Source of the DNA: Arthrobacter sp. CJ23
Lineage (GTDB): Bacteria > Actinomycetota > Actinomycetes > Actinomycetales > Micrococcaceae
NCBI RefSeq assembly: GCF_024741795.1
Contig: NZ_CP102950.1
Span: 1 to 64,000, forward strand
Direction: 5' to 3'
Length of the DNA: 64,000 nucleotides
How positions within the stretch are numbered: position 1 is the stretch's first letter; the number at the start of each line of letters is the position of its first letter. Shown piece by piece: positions 46,148 through 54,282 of this stretch. The notes under the pieces were generated by a model, which was not told the DNA's origin, did not search any database, and saw only the letters and a list, made by a program, of their open reading frames with translations. The translations under genes and the position numbers were made by a program.

Positions 46148-46813
46148 TTGGGGATTCAGAATGGTCACACAACAACCCGTTGGATACATCTATTGCGCGT
46201 GATCACCACGCTCGTGGCGGTCATTGCGGTTTTCTCCACGTCTGTCGCACCGGCCAGTGCTGCGGGGCCAAGGACCGTATCCGCGGCCGAAACTGGGGTC
46301 GCGCTACTTCAGCCAACGGAGGCCCAGAAAGCCGAGGCTCTGCAGCGACTCGAGCAGTCTCGATCAGCCGACCCGGCCGGCTTCGCCGAGCGACTTCGCA
46401 TAATCAAGGGCTCCAAGCCACTTACCACGTTCCTGGCGTCCGATAGCCGATTCGACAGCGGGCTTCAACAGAGGTTCCTGGCAGCTTCCATGCCGACTGA
46501 TGTTCTTGAGGCCCTGGTTGAACTCACCGATACTGGATATCTGACCCTCGAAGTAAAAGACGGGCCCAACGGCACCAAGGTAGCGAAGCTTTCCAAGGCA
46601 AAGCCGTCCATGGTCGGCGGCGGCAAAGGCGGCATGTCTATGAAGCCCATGTTCCCTCAGTGCCCATCGGCTTGGGCAGCTCTATGGGCATGGTGGGGCA
46701 CTAACGCTGCTTTCTGTGGGGCCATGGGGTTCTTTGGACCGATGGCTGCACTTGGGTGTTCTGCAGCAATGGCGATCGCAGGCTCAGTTATCGACTTCAA
46801 TCGAGGCTGCTGA
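46148..46813 (+). CDS. Secreted precursor with four-cysteine hydrophobic C-terminus (bacteriocin-like)
   Basis: I do not recognise a named family. The 221-residue product begins with a Sec-type signal peptide (h-region VITTLVAVIAVFSTSVAP, cleavage near ASA-A38). A polar helical stretch (about 45-155) follows, then Gly/Met/Lys residues (155-168). The C-terminal 55 residues are hydrophobic and rich in Trp, Ala and Gly, with Cys172, 190, 204 and 221, the last as terminal residue. This pro-region plus Cys-rich end resembles processed antimicrobial precursors such as halocin C8 in layout only. The start is uncertain: TTG 46148 gives a normal signal peptide, GTG 46199 a shorter one. Base composition looks lower in GC than flanks. 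Confidence 0.6.
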   Translation: MGIQNGHTTTRWIHLLRVITTLVAVIAVFSTSVAPASAAGPRTVSAAETGVALLQPTEAQKAEALQRLEQSRSADPAGFAERLRIIKGSKPLTTFLASDSRFDSGLQQRFLAASMPTDVLEALVELTDTGYLTLEVKDGPNGTKVAKLSKAKPSMVGGGKGGMSMKPMFPQCPSAWAALWAWWGTNAAFCGAMGFFGPMAALGCSAAMAIAGSVIDFNRGC

Positions 46814-47190
46814 TGAACACGAAGACAACGACGATCGCACGGAACTACTGGTTGGGCTTGGCCGCCATGTACGGCCTGACATTAAGCGTTGTGGCGATGG
46901 CAGCGCCTCCATGGTCTTTGGTCATGGTGGCATCCTTCGTCCTGTTCGCGGTACTGCAGGGCATTCGTTACCGGCAGATCGCTCGCAATATTCAGGGAAA
47001 ACTTGCCACAGCCAGCCCAGGAGTTGGTGTTGTAGGGGGCCTATTTGGGGTCGGCGCGATACTGATTCACGGAACGGCAGTAGCCATGTGGGCAGGGCCC
47101 CTTCTGGGATTGGTCACGTTCATCGCCATGTACCTGTACCTTCAGCGCTTCGGACGCTTCCACGAAGATTCTTCCGAAACGGCAGCGTAG
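46813..47190 (+). CDS. Four-helix membrane protein coupled to the precursor gene (immunity/export candidate)
   Basis: The 125-residue protein has about four membrane helices (13-30, 33-50, 71-90, 92-110) and short charged ends. The basic loop IRYRQIARNIQGK lies between helices 2 and 3. ATG at 46813 overlaps the precursor stop (TGATG), so the two are translated together. Small multi-helix proteins in this position often give immunity to, or help export, the upstream peptide. No family match is apparent to me, so the role is inferred from context. A terminator hairpin follows at 47241. Confidence 0.6.
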   Translation: MNTKTTTIARNYWLGLAAMYGLTLSVVAMAAPPWSLVMVASFVLFAVLQGIRYRQIARNIQGKLATASPGVGVVGGLFGVGAILIHGTAVAMWAGPLLGLVTFIAMYLYLQRFGRFHEDSSETAA

Positions 47191-47224
47191 GGCCTGCGCC
47201 TGAAACTCATTCAGTAGTAGTCCG

Positions 47225-47279
47225 ACTGCCGTAAGCACTGCGGCGGCCGCGTATCCCCTACAGGGGTACGCGGCCGCCG
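47225..47279 (+). terminator. Terminator after the two-gene precursor unit
   Basis: The hairpin at 47241-47279 (CGGCGGCCGCGTATCCCCT / GGGGTACGCGGCCGCCG, loop ACA) is preceded by GACTGCCGTAAGCACTGC. It is almost the same sequence that precedes and forms the hairpin at 45953-46036. A TCTTCGTT tract follows. Confidence 0.7.
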
Positions 47280-47326
47280 TCTTCGTTCGGGGGCTCGGGC
47301 AAGCCGGGCACCTGGCCTGCCGCCGA

Positions 47327-47842
47327 TCAGTCGCGCTCAGGCGCTCCCGTGCGCAGGACCTGGAAATCGGCTCCCAGTTCAACGTCAGCTTCAGAGCCGT
47401 CCGGAAGGATGATCTCCACCTCAAAGGCGGAGCCGCCTTCGTTCTCGCGTTCCACTTCGCCAACTCGGCCTTGGCCGACCTTCGCCAGCGCGGCTTGTCC
47501 TGCCCTGTCGCGGTCAGCAGCGCTCAGCGGCTGTCCCGAGTCGTCATCCTGGCCCTCCACCGTGACAACCTGGAACGAGCTATCAAGCTCCACCTCAACC
47601 CGGCTGCCGCTGTTCAACTGCACGTTCACTTCATACGAAGTATTCGCATCATGGTCAGTCTTCGCGCTTGTTACGGTGCCCGGACCGGTTCGAGCAAGGG
47701 CCGCGTCGCTGGCCTGCTGCAGGGAAGCTCCGCTCAAGGGCTGGTCATCGCCAGGCGTGGTGCTGGCAGCCGCAATGGACGCTCCGCTGATTGCAGCTGC
47801 TGCGGTGGCAATGCCGGTGATCAATAGGGATTTCTTATGCAT
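47327..47842 (-). CDS. Secreted protein with two PepSY domains
   Basis: PepSY domains are small extracytoplasmic modules often found next to two-component systems and peptidases. The 171-residue protein has a signal peptide (about 1-27, KKSLLITGIATAAAAISGASIAAA). Two PepSY units follow at about 36-95 and 105-165, each with an A-x-x-A-A-L helix and an EV(N/E)V or FEVEI strand pair followed by DSSFQVV or GADFQVL. ATG at 47842 was chosen because it opens the signal peptide. It is divergent from the sensor kinase, so it may modulate or report to that kinase outside the membrane. Confidence 0.85.
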   Translation of the reverse strand: MHKKSLLITGIATAAAAISGASIAAASTTPGDDQPLSGASLQQASDAALARTGPGTVTSAKTDHDANTSYEVNVQLNSGSRVEVELDSSFQVVTVEGQDDDSGQPLSAADRDRAGQAALAKVGQGRVGEVERENEGGSAFEVEIILPDGSEADVELGADFQVLRTGAPERD

Positions 47843-47975
47843 GGCAGTCTCCTGTTTTGTGACCCCAGCAAAACCTGATGATGTAAAACCAGTTTGCTCC
47901 CAAGGCTTCTCCGCCTGCAAAATCCGCTGGACAAATCTCAGCTAAAACACAGCCTGTCTCAGCCAACCCACAGCC

Positions 47976-48006
47976 TGCTCGCCGACACCGCCTTGCTCGC
48001 CGACAC
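47976..48006. repeat. Direct repeat in the PepSY-kinase divergent region
   Basis: TGCTCGCCGACAC occurs at 47976-47988 and 47994-48006, an 18-bp period. It lies in the 261-bp gap between divergent starts and could be a response-regulator binding site. The spacing is not the usual 10-11 bp of OmpR-type sites, so this is weak. Confidence 0.4.
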
Positions 48007-48103
48007 AGTCCAACCCAGTCGGTGGGGCAGGTTTGCCTATCTATGCCAGTGGGCTATCGGCGAGGGGTTTGTTTCAGGCGGGACCGGGACGCATTCTTGG
48101 AGC

Positions 48104-49579
48104 ATGGATGCTGTTAAGGCGCCCCCGCACTCCGGAAAAGTGCGCACCCGCCGCTGGGGCGTGCGCAAACGGGCAACGGCCACGGCGGTCGCCTTTGTGG
48201 CGGCCGCGCTGCTCGTAGGCGGACTGATCCTGCTGCTCCTGCTTCAGAGAGCTCTGGTGGCGTCCACGGAATCACTCACCCGGCTTCAGGCCGAGACCGT
48301 GGTTGCCCACATCGTAGAACACGACCTGGATGAAGCGAGCCAATACCTCAGGTCCGCAGTGCGCCCTGGCCAATACATCCAGATCCTGAATCCCGATGGA
48401 TCGGTCTTTGCCGCGTCCGTTGCTGCCACCGCCGCGACGCCGATCACGACGCTGCGTCCAGAAGCCAAGCAAACGCTCTTCCAGCGTATTTCCGGGCTGA
48501 AGAACCTGTTTGACGATGAACTGTACGTTGTTGCCACGGGTGTCAAAGTGGAGGAGAAGGTCTACACCGTCGCTGTTGCCGCCACGGTGCGGGTGCAGTC
48601 CGAGACGGTTTCCACGGTGGCTTGGTTCATGCTTGGCGCCGCACCGCTATTGCTGGCAGGGGTCGGCGTCGGGGTCTGGATGCTTGTGGGACGGTCGCTG
48701 CGCCAGGTTGAGCGGATCCGCAGCCAAGTCGCGGACATTGACGCCCGGAGCCTGGACGGCCGCGTCGACGTGCCTCAGACGTCCGACGAGATCCGGGCCT
48801 TGGCACTGACGATGAATATGATGCTGGACCGGCTACAGGCTTCGGACCTGGAACAGCGACGCTTCATCTCGGATGCAAGCCATGAATTACGCAGCCCTTT
48901 GGCGACACTCAGCGCCGCGGTGGAGATCGCGGCCGCTGATTCATCCGGGGCCACCTGGGAGGCGATGAAAGAGGTCCTGGCCGGGGAAACGGCGCGGATG
49001 CGCTACCTGGTCCAAGACCTGCTGACCTTGGCCAGGACCAACGACGATGGCCTGCGCCTGGACGTGAAAGACGTGGATCTGGACGACGTGCTGAATGACG
49101 AAGTCCGCCGTCTACGTTCCACGAGCAAACACGAGATCGAGGCCCTGCTTGAACCGGCCCGGGTTACAGGCGACGTCCGGCGCCTCGGCCAAGCCGTCCG
49201 GAACGTCTTGGACAACGCGGAGCGTTACGCGCAGTCCCGGATCAGCATCCAAGTACGAAACTCCCTTGACGGCGTCCTGCTCACCATCGACAACGATGGT
49301 CCACCGGTGCCGATTGCCGAACGCGAGCGGATCTTTGAACGGTTTGTACGACTTGATGAAAGCCGGTCCCGCGAAAGCGGTGGCAGCGGGCTGGGTTTGG
49401 CCATCGCGGACGCCATCATGAGCGCCCACGGGGGCCGGATCCTCTCTACGGCAACTCCCGGCGGCGGCTGCCGGTTCGAGCTGGCTTTCCCGGGTCAAAC
49501 AGAGTCCCCCGGGCAAGCCACGCCTCAGCGACTCAATCTACTGCCGAGGCAGGGGAATCCGCAGGGCGGTCGGGGCTGA
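48104..49579 (+). CDS. Sensor histidine kinase
   Basis: The 491-residue kinase has a membrane helix (about 27-48), an extracytoplasmic domain (about 49-168), a second helix (about 171-195), and a HAMP domain (about 196-250). The dimerisation region carries phospho-acceptor His260 in FISDASHELRSPLATL, and the ATPase domain has NVLDNAERYA, DNDGPPVP and GGSGLGLAI motifs. ATG at 48104 follows TTGGAG. The likely partner regulator is encoded on the opposite strand with convergent, overlapping 3' ends. A PepSY protein gene is divergent upstream. The stimulus is unknown; the neighbourhood suggests the envelope. Confidence 0.92.
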   Translation: MDAVKAPPHSGKVRTRRWGVRKRATATAVAFVAAALLVGGLILLLLLQRALVASTESLTRLQAETVVAHIVEHDLDEASQYLRSAVRPGQYIQILNPDGSVFAASVAATAATPITTLRPEAKQTLFQRISGLKNLFDDELYVVATGVKVEEKVYTVAVAATVRVQSETVSTVAWFMLGAAPLLLAGVGVGVWMLVGRSLRQVERIRSQVADIDARSLDGRVDVPQTSDEIRALALTMNMMLDRLQASDLEQRRFISDASHELRSPLATLSAAVEIAAADSSGATWEAMKEVLAGETARMRYLVQDLLTLARTNDDGLRLDVKDVDLDDVLNDEVRRLRSTSKHEIEALLEPARVTGDVRRLGQAVRNVLDNAERYAQSRISIQVRNSLDGVLLTIDNDGPPVPIAERERIFERFVRLDESRSRESGGSGLGLAIADAIMSAHGGRILSTATPGGGCRFELAFPGQTESPGQATPQRLNLLPRQGNPQGGRG

Positions 49580-50237
49580 GCATGTACCCCATTCCCCGGA
49601 CAGTGGTGAGGGTGCGCAGCCCGAAAGGCGTGTCGATTTTCCGTCTCAAGTAGCCCACGTACACCTCGACGACGTTGTCCCCTCCCTCGAAGGCTGAATC
49701 CCAGACGTTGTCGAGAATTTCGGACTTGGAAACCACCTGCTCGTGCCTGCGCATCAGGTAGTGCAGCAGCGCGTATTCCTTTGCCGTGAGCCAGATGGGG
49801 GTGTCACCGCGGCGAACACCGCGACTCACGGAATGCAGGGTCAACGTTCCGACGGCGAGGACGACCGGCCGCTCGGGGGCACCGCGGCGTATCAAGGCCC
49901 GGATCCGAGCAACCAGCACCAGGAAGCTGAATGGCTTGGTGAGATAGTCATCCGCCCCGAGATCGAATGCGTCCGTCTGGTCGTACTCACCGTCCTTTGC
50001 TGTCAGCATCAGGACCGGAGTCCAGATCCGATGTTCCCGGATTTCCTTGAGCACGTCGTATCCATTTTTCAGGGGCAGCATCAGATCCAGCAGGATCACA
50101 TCATAGGGATTCTCCATCGCGGCCCTCATGCCGCTGACGCCGTCGTGTGCCAGATCAACGACGAACCCCTCATTGCGGAGTCCGCGGCGAACTGTCTCGG
50201 CCAGCACCTTTTCGTCTTCGACGATCAAGATCCTCAT
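49533..50237 (-). CDS. OmpR-family response regulator
   Basis: The 234-residue regulator has a receiver domain (1-120) with acidic pocket E7/D8, phospho-acceptor Asp51 (ILLDLMLPLKNG) and Lys102-type PFSF switch region. A C-terminal winged helix (about 130-225) shows WLTAKEYALLHYLMRRHEQVVSKSEILDNVW and ends with RTLTTVRGMGYML. ATG at 50237 gives the standard MRILIVEDEK opening. Its 3' end overlaps the kinase gene by 47 bp in convergent orientation, unusual for a cognate pair, which is normally one operon. Confidence 0.92.
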   Translation of the reverse strand: MRILIVEDEKVLAETVRRGLRNEGFVVDLAHDGVSGMRAAMENPYDVILLDLMLPLKNGYDVLKEIREHRIWTPVLMLTAKDGEYDQTDAFDLGADDYLTKPFSFLVLVARIRALIRRGAPERPVVLAVGTLTLHSVSRGVRRGDTPIWLTAKEYALLHYLMRRHEQVVSKSEILDNVWDSAFEGGDNVVEVYVGYLRRKIDTPFGLRTLTTVRGMGYMLSPDRPADSPASAVD

Positions 50238-50542
50238 GACCGCGCCTCCCGGTTCATGACGACAGTATCCCCGACCTCGGTTGGGCGGCACCAGAGACGT
50301 CGTGGGTGTCGTTCTCCATTGCCTCGCGAATCCTGCCGCGTCAGGGGCCAGGCCGCCCAATCAGGCGGCGCGCACCCGGGTGCGCGGCCGGCGTCGTCGT
50401 CTGCGGCCCCGGATTCCGGAGCCGGTGCCTTACAGGCGCTGTTCGGGGCGCCGGCGGGGCCGGATAGAGTACATCGAAACGGGCATTCGGTCCCGGCGTT
50501 GTCACCCGCCCGGCTGAGGGCAGCACAGAACAGGACGCAGAC
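50238..50542. other. Divergent region between response regulator and LacI gene
   Basis: There is no gene in these 305 bp. A perfect 18-bp palindrome CGCGCACCCGGGTGCGCG lies at 50369-50386. Promoters for both divergent genes must be here; none is clear by eye. Confidence 0.4.
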
Positions 50543-51553
50543 GTGAGGCAAGGATCCAAGCCGACCATTCGGGATGTCGCCGAACGCGCAGGCGTTTCGC
50601 TGACCACGGTGTCCTATGTGCTCTCCGGGCGCCACGGGGGAACCACCCGCATCAGCGAGCCCACGCAGGAGCGCGTCAAGGATGCCGTCCGCGAACTCGG
50701 GTACGTCCCCAACCAGGCGGCCCGCGGCATGCGGCGGGGCAAGACGGACCTGGTGGCCGTGGCCATCGGCGATCTCGAATGGCCGTGGGACCGCGCGCTC
50801 GCCGCGGCGGCCGCCAAGATCCTCCCCGAGCACGGCTACCAGCCTGTCATTCTGCTGGGCAACGCATGGCGGCAGTTCATGCTGTCCGGCGGGGCGGACG
50901 GCGTCATTCTCGGCTTCATCCCGGAGGACGTCCTGGAGGACGAAACCATGACGGAACTGGCCCGTCGCGGGGTGGCCCAGGTGGTCATCTCCGAGTCCAT
51001 GCAGCCGGCCGGTTTCGACGTCCTGGCCCCCGAATCGGAGGACGGCATCGCCCAGGGCATGGACTTCCTCACCGCGAACCACACCCGGATCGCCTGCATC
51101 CGGCGCGGCGAGGAGGGCCGCCGCACCAGGCCCTCCCGGTACAGCGGCTACGCGGCTGGCCTGAAGCGTGCCGGGATTCCCGTGGACGATGCCCTGGTCC
51201 GCACCTCACACCACCGGCGCGACGTCGCCTACCAGGCTGCGCTCGACCTCCTGCGGCTCCCCGAACCGCCCACGGCCATCTTGGCCACGGACGACATGGA
51301 GGCCCTGCAGGCCGTCCGTGCCGCCTTCCGACTGGGGCTCCGCGTGCCCGAGGACGTGCAGATCGTGGGCGTCGGCAACTCCACGGAAGGCCAGGAATCG
51401 GACCCCGCGCTGACCACCGTGGGCCCGGACCCGATCTTCGACCGCGTGGTCACCATGCTGGTGGACCGGCTCGAGCAGCGCTCGCCTGCCGAGGGCACCA
51501 GGGTCCCCGCGCCGTGGACCCTGCAGCTGCGCGGCACCACCCTCCAGGACTGA
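50543..51553 (+). CDS. LacI-family transcriptional regulator
   Basis: The 336-residue regulator has an N-terminal helix-turn-helix (about 8-30, TIRDVAERAGVSLTTVSYVLSG) with a hinge helix region RVKDAVRELGYVPNQAARGM. A periplasmic-binding-protein-like sensor domain follows (about 65-330). It ends with the usual PTAILATDDMEALQAVRAA and DVQIVGVGNS segments. GTG at 50543 is the start. No sugar-utilisation operon adjoins it, so its targets lie elsewhere; the PfkB kinase 3.6 kb away is too distant to assign. It converges on the SulP gene. Confidence 0.88.
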   Translation: MRQGSKPTIRDVAERAGVSLTTVSYVLSGRHGGTTRISEPTQERVKDAVRELGYVPNQAARGMRRGKTDLVAVAIGDLEWPWDRALAAAAAKILPEHGYQPVILLGNAWRQFMLSGGADGVILGFIPEDVLEDETMTELARRGVAQVVISESMQPAGFDVLAPESEDGIAQGMDFLTANHTRIACIRRGEEGRRTRPSRYSGYAAGLKRAGIPVDDALVRTSHHRRDVAYQAALDLLRLPEPPTAILATDDMEALQAVRAAFRLGLRVPEDVQIVGVGNSTEGQESDPALTTVGPDPIFDRVVTMLVDRLEQRSPAEGTRVPAPWTLQLRGTTLQD

Positions 51554-51560
51554 CGCTCCC

Positions 51561-53057
51561 TCAGCCGTTCAACTTCCCTGCCAGGCGTTCGCGCATCCGG
51601 ACGCTGGCCGCGTTCAGGCCGATCAGCTCCACGTCACGCCCGTGGTTCCGGTACTTCTCGGTCACGGAATCCAGTACGGCGATGGTGGACGCATCCCAGA
51701 GGTGCGAGGCATGCAGGTCAATGACCACCCGGTCTATTCGCTCTGCGGAATCCTTCGCGTAGTCAAACTGCGTGTAGAGGTCGTTGGACGAGGCGAAGAA
51801 CAGCTCCCCGTCCACGGTGTAGGTGGCCACGGTCTCGCCGTTGAGCTCAAGTTCCGTCCGTTCCACGGTGGCGAAGTGGGCCACACGCCGGGCAAACAGC
51901 ACCATGGCCGTCAGCACGCCCACGCCCACGCCGATGGCCAGGTTGTGGGTGGCTACCACGGCAGCCACCGTCACCAGCATGGTGCCGGTTTCGGATTTGG
52001 GCAGCCGCTTCAGGGTGGAGGGCCTGATGGAGTGCCAGTCGAAGGTGATGAGCGAAACGAAGATCATTACAGCCACCAGGGCCGCCATGGGGATCATGCC
52101 CACCACATCGCCCAGGACCACCACCAGCACCAGCAGGAACACGCCTGCAAGCAAGGTGGAGAGACGGCTGCGGGCACCCGATCCCTTGACGTTGATCATG
52201 GTCTGCCCGATCACGGCGCAACCGCCCAGCCCACCCAGGAAGCCGGTGACGATGTTCGCCGCGCCCTGCCCCCAGGAGACCCGGGTCTTGTTGGAGCGCG
52301 TGTCCGTGATGTCGTCCACCAGCTTGGCCGTCATCAGCGATTCCAGGAGACCCACCATGGCCATGGACAGGGCGAACGGGGCAATGATCTGGAAGGTTTC
52401 CAAGGTCAGGGGCACCTGGGGCAGGAAGAAGCCGGGCAGGCTGTCCGGGAGTTCGCCCTTGTCGCTGACGGTCGGCACGTCGATGTGCCCCAAGGCGGTA
52501 ACAAGCGTGATGGCCACAATCGCTACCAGTGGTGCCGGCACCGCGGTGGTCAGGCGTGGGAGCCCAAACACGATCAGCAGCCCCACGGCCACGATCGGAT
52601 AAACCATCCAGGGCACGTTGAAGAGCTCAGGCATTTGGGACATGAACACCAATATCGCCAGCGCGTTGACGAAGCCGATCATCACGGACCGGGGAATGAA
52701 GCGCATGAGCCGGGTGACGCCCAGGGCGGCCAGGATGATCTGGAAGACGCCCGCCAGAATGATGGTGGCAATCAGGTAGTGCAGGCCGTGATCGCGCATC
52801 ACCGGCGCGATCACCAGGGCCACCGCACCCGTTGCCGCGGAGATCATCGCAGGGCGGCCACCCACGATCGCGGTCACCACGCCCATGGTGAAGGACGCGA
52901 AGAGGCCGATGCGGGGGTCCACGCCGGCGATCACGGAGAACGCGATGGCCTCCGGGATGAGGGCCAGGGCCACCACCAGGCCCGCCAGCGACTCCGTCAG
53001 GAGCCGCCGCGGGGAGCGCAGCGTGAGGCGGAGGGACTGGAGCTGCTCTGGTGTCAT
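51561..53057 (-). CDS. SulP-family anion transporter with STAS domain
   Basis: SulP proteins carry sulfate, bicarbonate or dicarboxylates. The 498-residue protein has about ten to fourteen helices, starting with LTESLAGLVVALALIPEAIAFS. SulP features GLFASFTMGVVTAIVGGRP and GLLESLMTAKLVDDITDTR are present. The C-terminal cytosolic STAS domain (about 395-495) includes VVIDLHASHLWDASTIAVLD. ATG at 53057 follows AAAGGA at good spacing; a TTG at 53093 lies inside the upstream gene. Eight bp separate it from the alarmone-synthetase gene, so the two are likely cotranscribed. The anion is not determinable here. Confidence 0.9.
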   Translation of the reverse strand: MTPEQLQSLRLTLRSPRRLLTESLAGLVVALALIPEAIAFSVIAGVDPRIGLFASFTMGVVTAIVGGRPAMISAATGAVALVIAPVMRDHGLHYLIATIILAGVFQIILAALGVTRLMRFIPRSVMIGFVNALAILVFMSQMPELFNVPWMVYPIVAVGLLIVFGLPRLTTAVPAPLVAIVAITLVTALGHIDVPTVSDKGELPDSLPGFFLPQVPLTLETFQIIAPFALSMAMVGLLESLMTAKLVDDITDTRSNKTRVSWGQGAANIVTGFLGGLGGCAVIGQTMINVKGSGARSRLSTLLAGVFLLVLVVVLGDVVGMIPMAALVAVMIFVSLITFDWHSIRPSTLKRLPKSETGTMLVTVAAVVATHNLAIGVGVGVLTAMVLFARRVAHFATVERTELELNGETVATYTVDGELFFASSNDLYTQFDYAKDSAERIDRVVIDLHASHLWDASTIAVLDSVTEKYRNHGRDVELIGLNAASVRMRERLAGKLNG

Positions 53058-53064
53058 GGGTCCT

Positions 53065-54171
53065 TTACGTGGCGCTTTGGCGGTAGCGCTCAATCTGTTT
53101 CAGGCGCCGCTGGAGGCTGTCGCGCCGCGGGTGCGGGACGACGTCGGGCTCCTCCGCGGTGAGGTCGATGTGGGCGGTGCCGTACTGCCACAGCAGGAGG
53201 TCATCCAGGAGGCGGTCCGGCCCGGGGGAGTAGCGGTGGTCCAGGGCCTTGCGGACCTCGGTGATCCGGTTGGCGCTGAGGAGGCCGGCAAGCTCCACCG
53301 TGGTGGTGAGGCCGTGCGCCGCCAGGAGTTCGGCGGCCCAGCCCCAGTCGTCATCCACTTTACGGTCCACGTGGGGGAGCAGGGTGCGCCAGACGTCGCG
53401 GATCCGGTTGGGCGTCAGGGCCATGCCGCCCTCGCCCTCCAGGTCCCAGTAGCTACGGACTTCCGCGTAGCGCTCGTTGAGGTCGGCGAAGGCGCCCTCA
53501 ACGGTCTCGAGCATGGCGGCGGTGGCCGTGAACTGGCGGTCGAAGTGCGGCGTCCAGGCCCGCGGGTCCTCGGCCTTGAAGCGGATGTCGTGCTCGATCT
53601 CGCTCCAGGCGTGGGCGAACACGGTGCGGATCTGGCATTCGAAGAAGTAGCTGCCGTTGGCCTGGATGTCCGGGTTGAAGGCGTGCTGGTATTCCTTGAC
53701 GGTCTCGTTCTGGATGGTGCGCAGGATCAGGTGCCGGCTGGAGTACCCGTAGGTGCCGGATTCGATGGAGCCGATGTCCTTCTCGCGGTCCCCACGGCAG
53801 TCGAACAGCTGCCGCTGGCGCTTGATGATGTTGGCCACGGCAGCGTTTTCGGCCGGCAGCTTGGTGATGACGCGGATGCCCACCATGTCATTGAGCGTCC
53901 GGAAGGGGTCCGGGAACTTGAGCACGCGGGGACCGCCGGGCTCCAGCGGGTCATCCGTGCGTGAAATCTTCTCGCGGAAGGACTCCACGGTCTTGGTGCG
54001 GCCCGTCACGAACAAGGGCGTGACTTCCGATTCCTTGAGCATGGTCCGCAGTGTCAGCAGAACGTCCCGCGTGACCAGCTTCAAGGCCGGCCGGACGCGT
54101 TCATAGAGTTCCACGTTGGCCTGCACGGATTCGCGCAGGTCCGGATCCAAGCTGTCCCAGTTGCTCGCCAT
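53065..54171 (-). CDS. RelA/SpoT synthetase-domain protein (small alarmone synthetase-like)
   Basis: The 368-residue protein has only the synthetase part of the Rel family, without HD hydrolase, TGS or ACT domains. Motifs seen are VTGRTKTVESFREKI (substrate phosphate contacts), NDMVGIRVITKL (the D..G.R catalytic strand), YGYSSRHLILR, and FFECQIRTVFAHAWSEIEHDI. A C-terminal region of about 130 residues (240-368) without clear homology follows, longer than in RelP or RelQ. It may make (p)ppGpp or pGpp-like nucleotides, or be a toxin-type synthetase. Activity is inferred. Confidence 0.82.
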   Translation of the reverse strand: MASNWDSLDPDLRESVQANVELYERVRPALKLVTRDVLLTLRTMLKESEVTPLFVTGRTKTVESFREKISRTDDPLEPGGPRVLKFPDPFRTLNDMVGIRVITKLPAENAAVANIIKRQRQLFDCRGDREKDIGSIESGTYGYSSRHLILRTIQNETVKEYQHAFNPDIQANGSYFFECQIRTVFAHAWSEIEHDIRFKAEDPRAWTPHFDRQFTATAAMLETVEGAFADLNERYAEVRSYWDLEGEGGMALTPNRIRDVWRTLLPHVDRKVDDDWGWAAELLAAHGLTTTVELAGLLSANRITEVRKALDHRYSPGPDRLLDDLLLWQYGTAHIDLTAEEPDVVPHPRRDSLQRRLKQIERYRQSAT

Positions 54172-54282
54172 GCCCCCAGCTTACGGGGAAGGGCTGACAG
54201 CGAAAACGTGCCACCCGCCGTCGACGTGCCCTACCCCACAGTACCCGCGGCACGCGATAGGCTCGCTACAAAGGAGGGCGCA

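Noticed and set aside
46180..46446. Alternative frame within the precursor gene
   Set aside because: It has no signal peptide or motif, while the main frame has a clear signal peptide and couples to the next gene.
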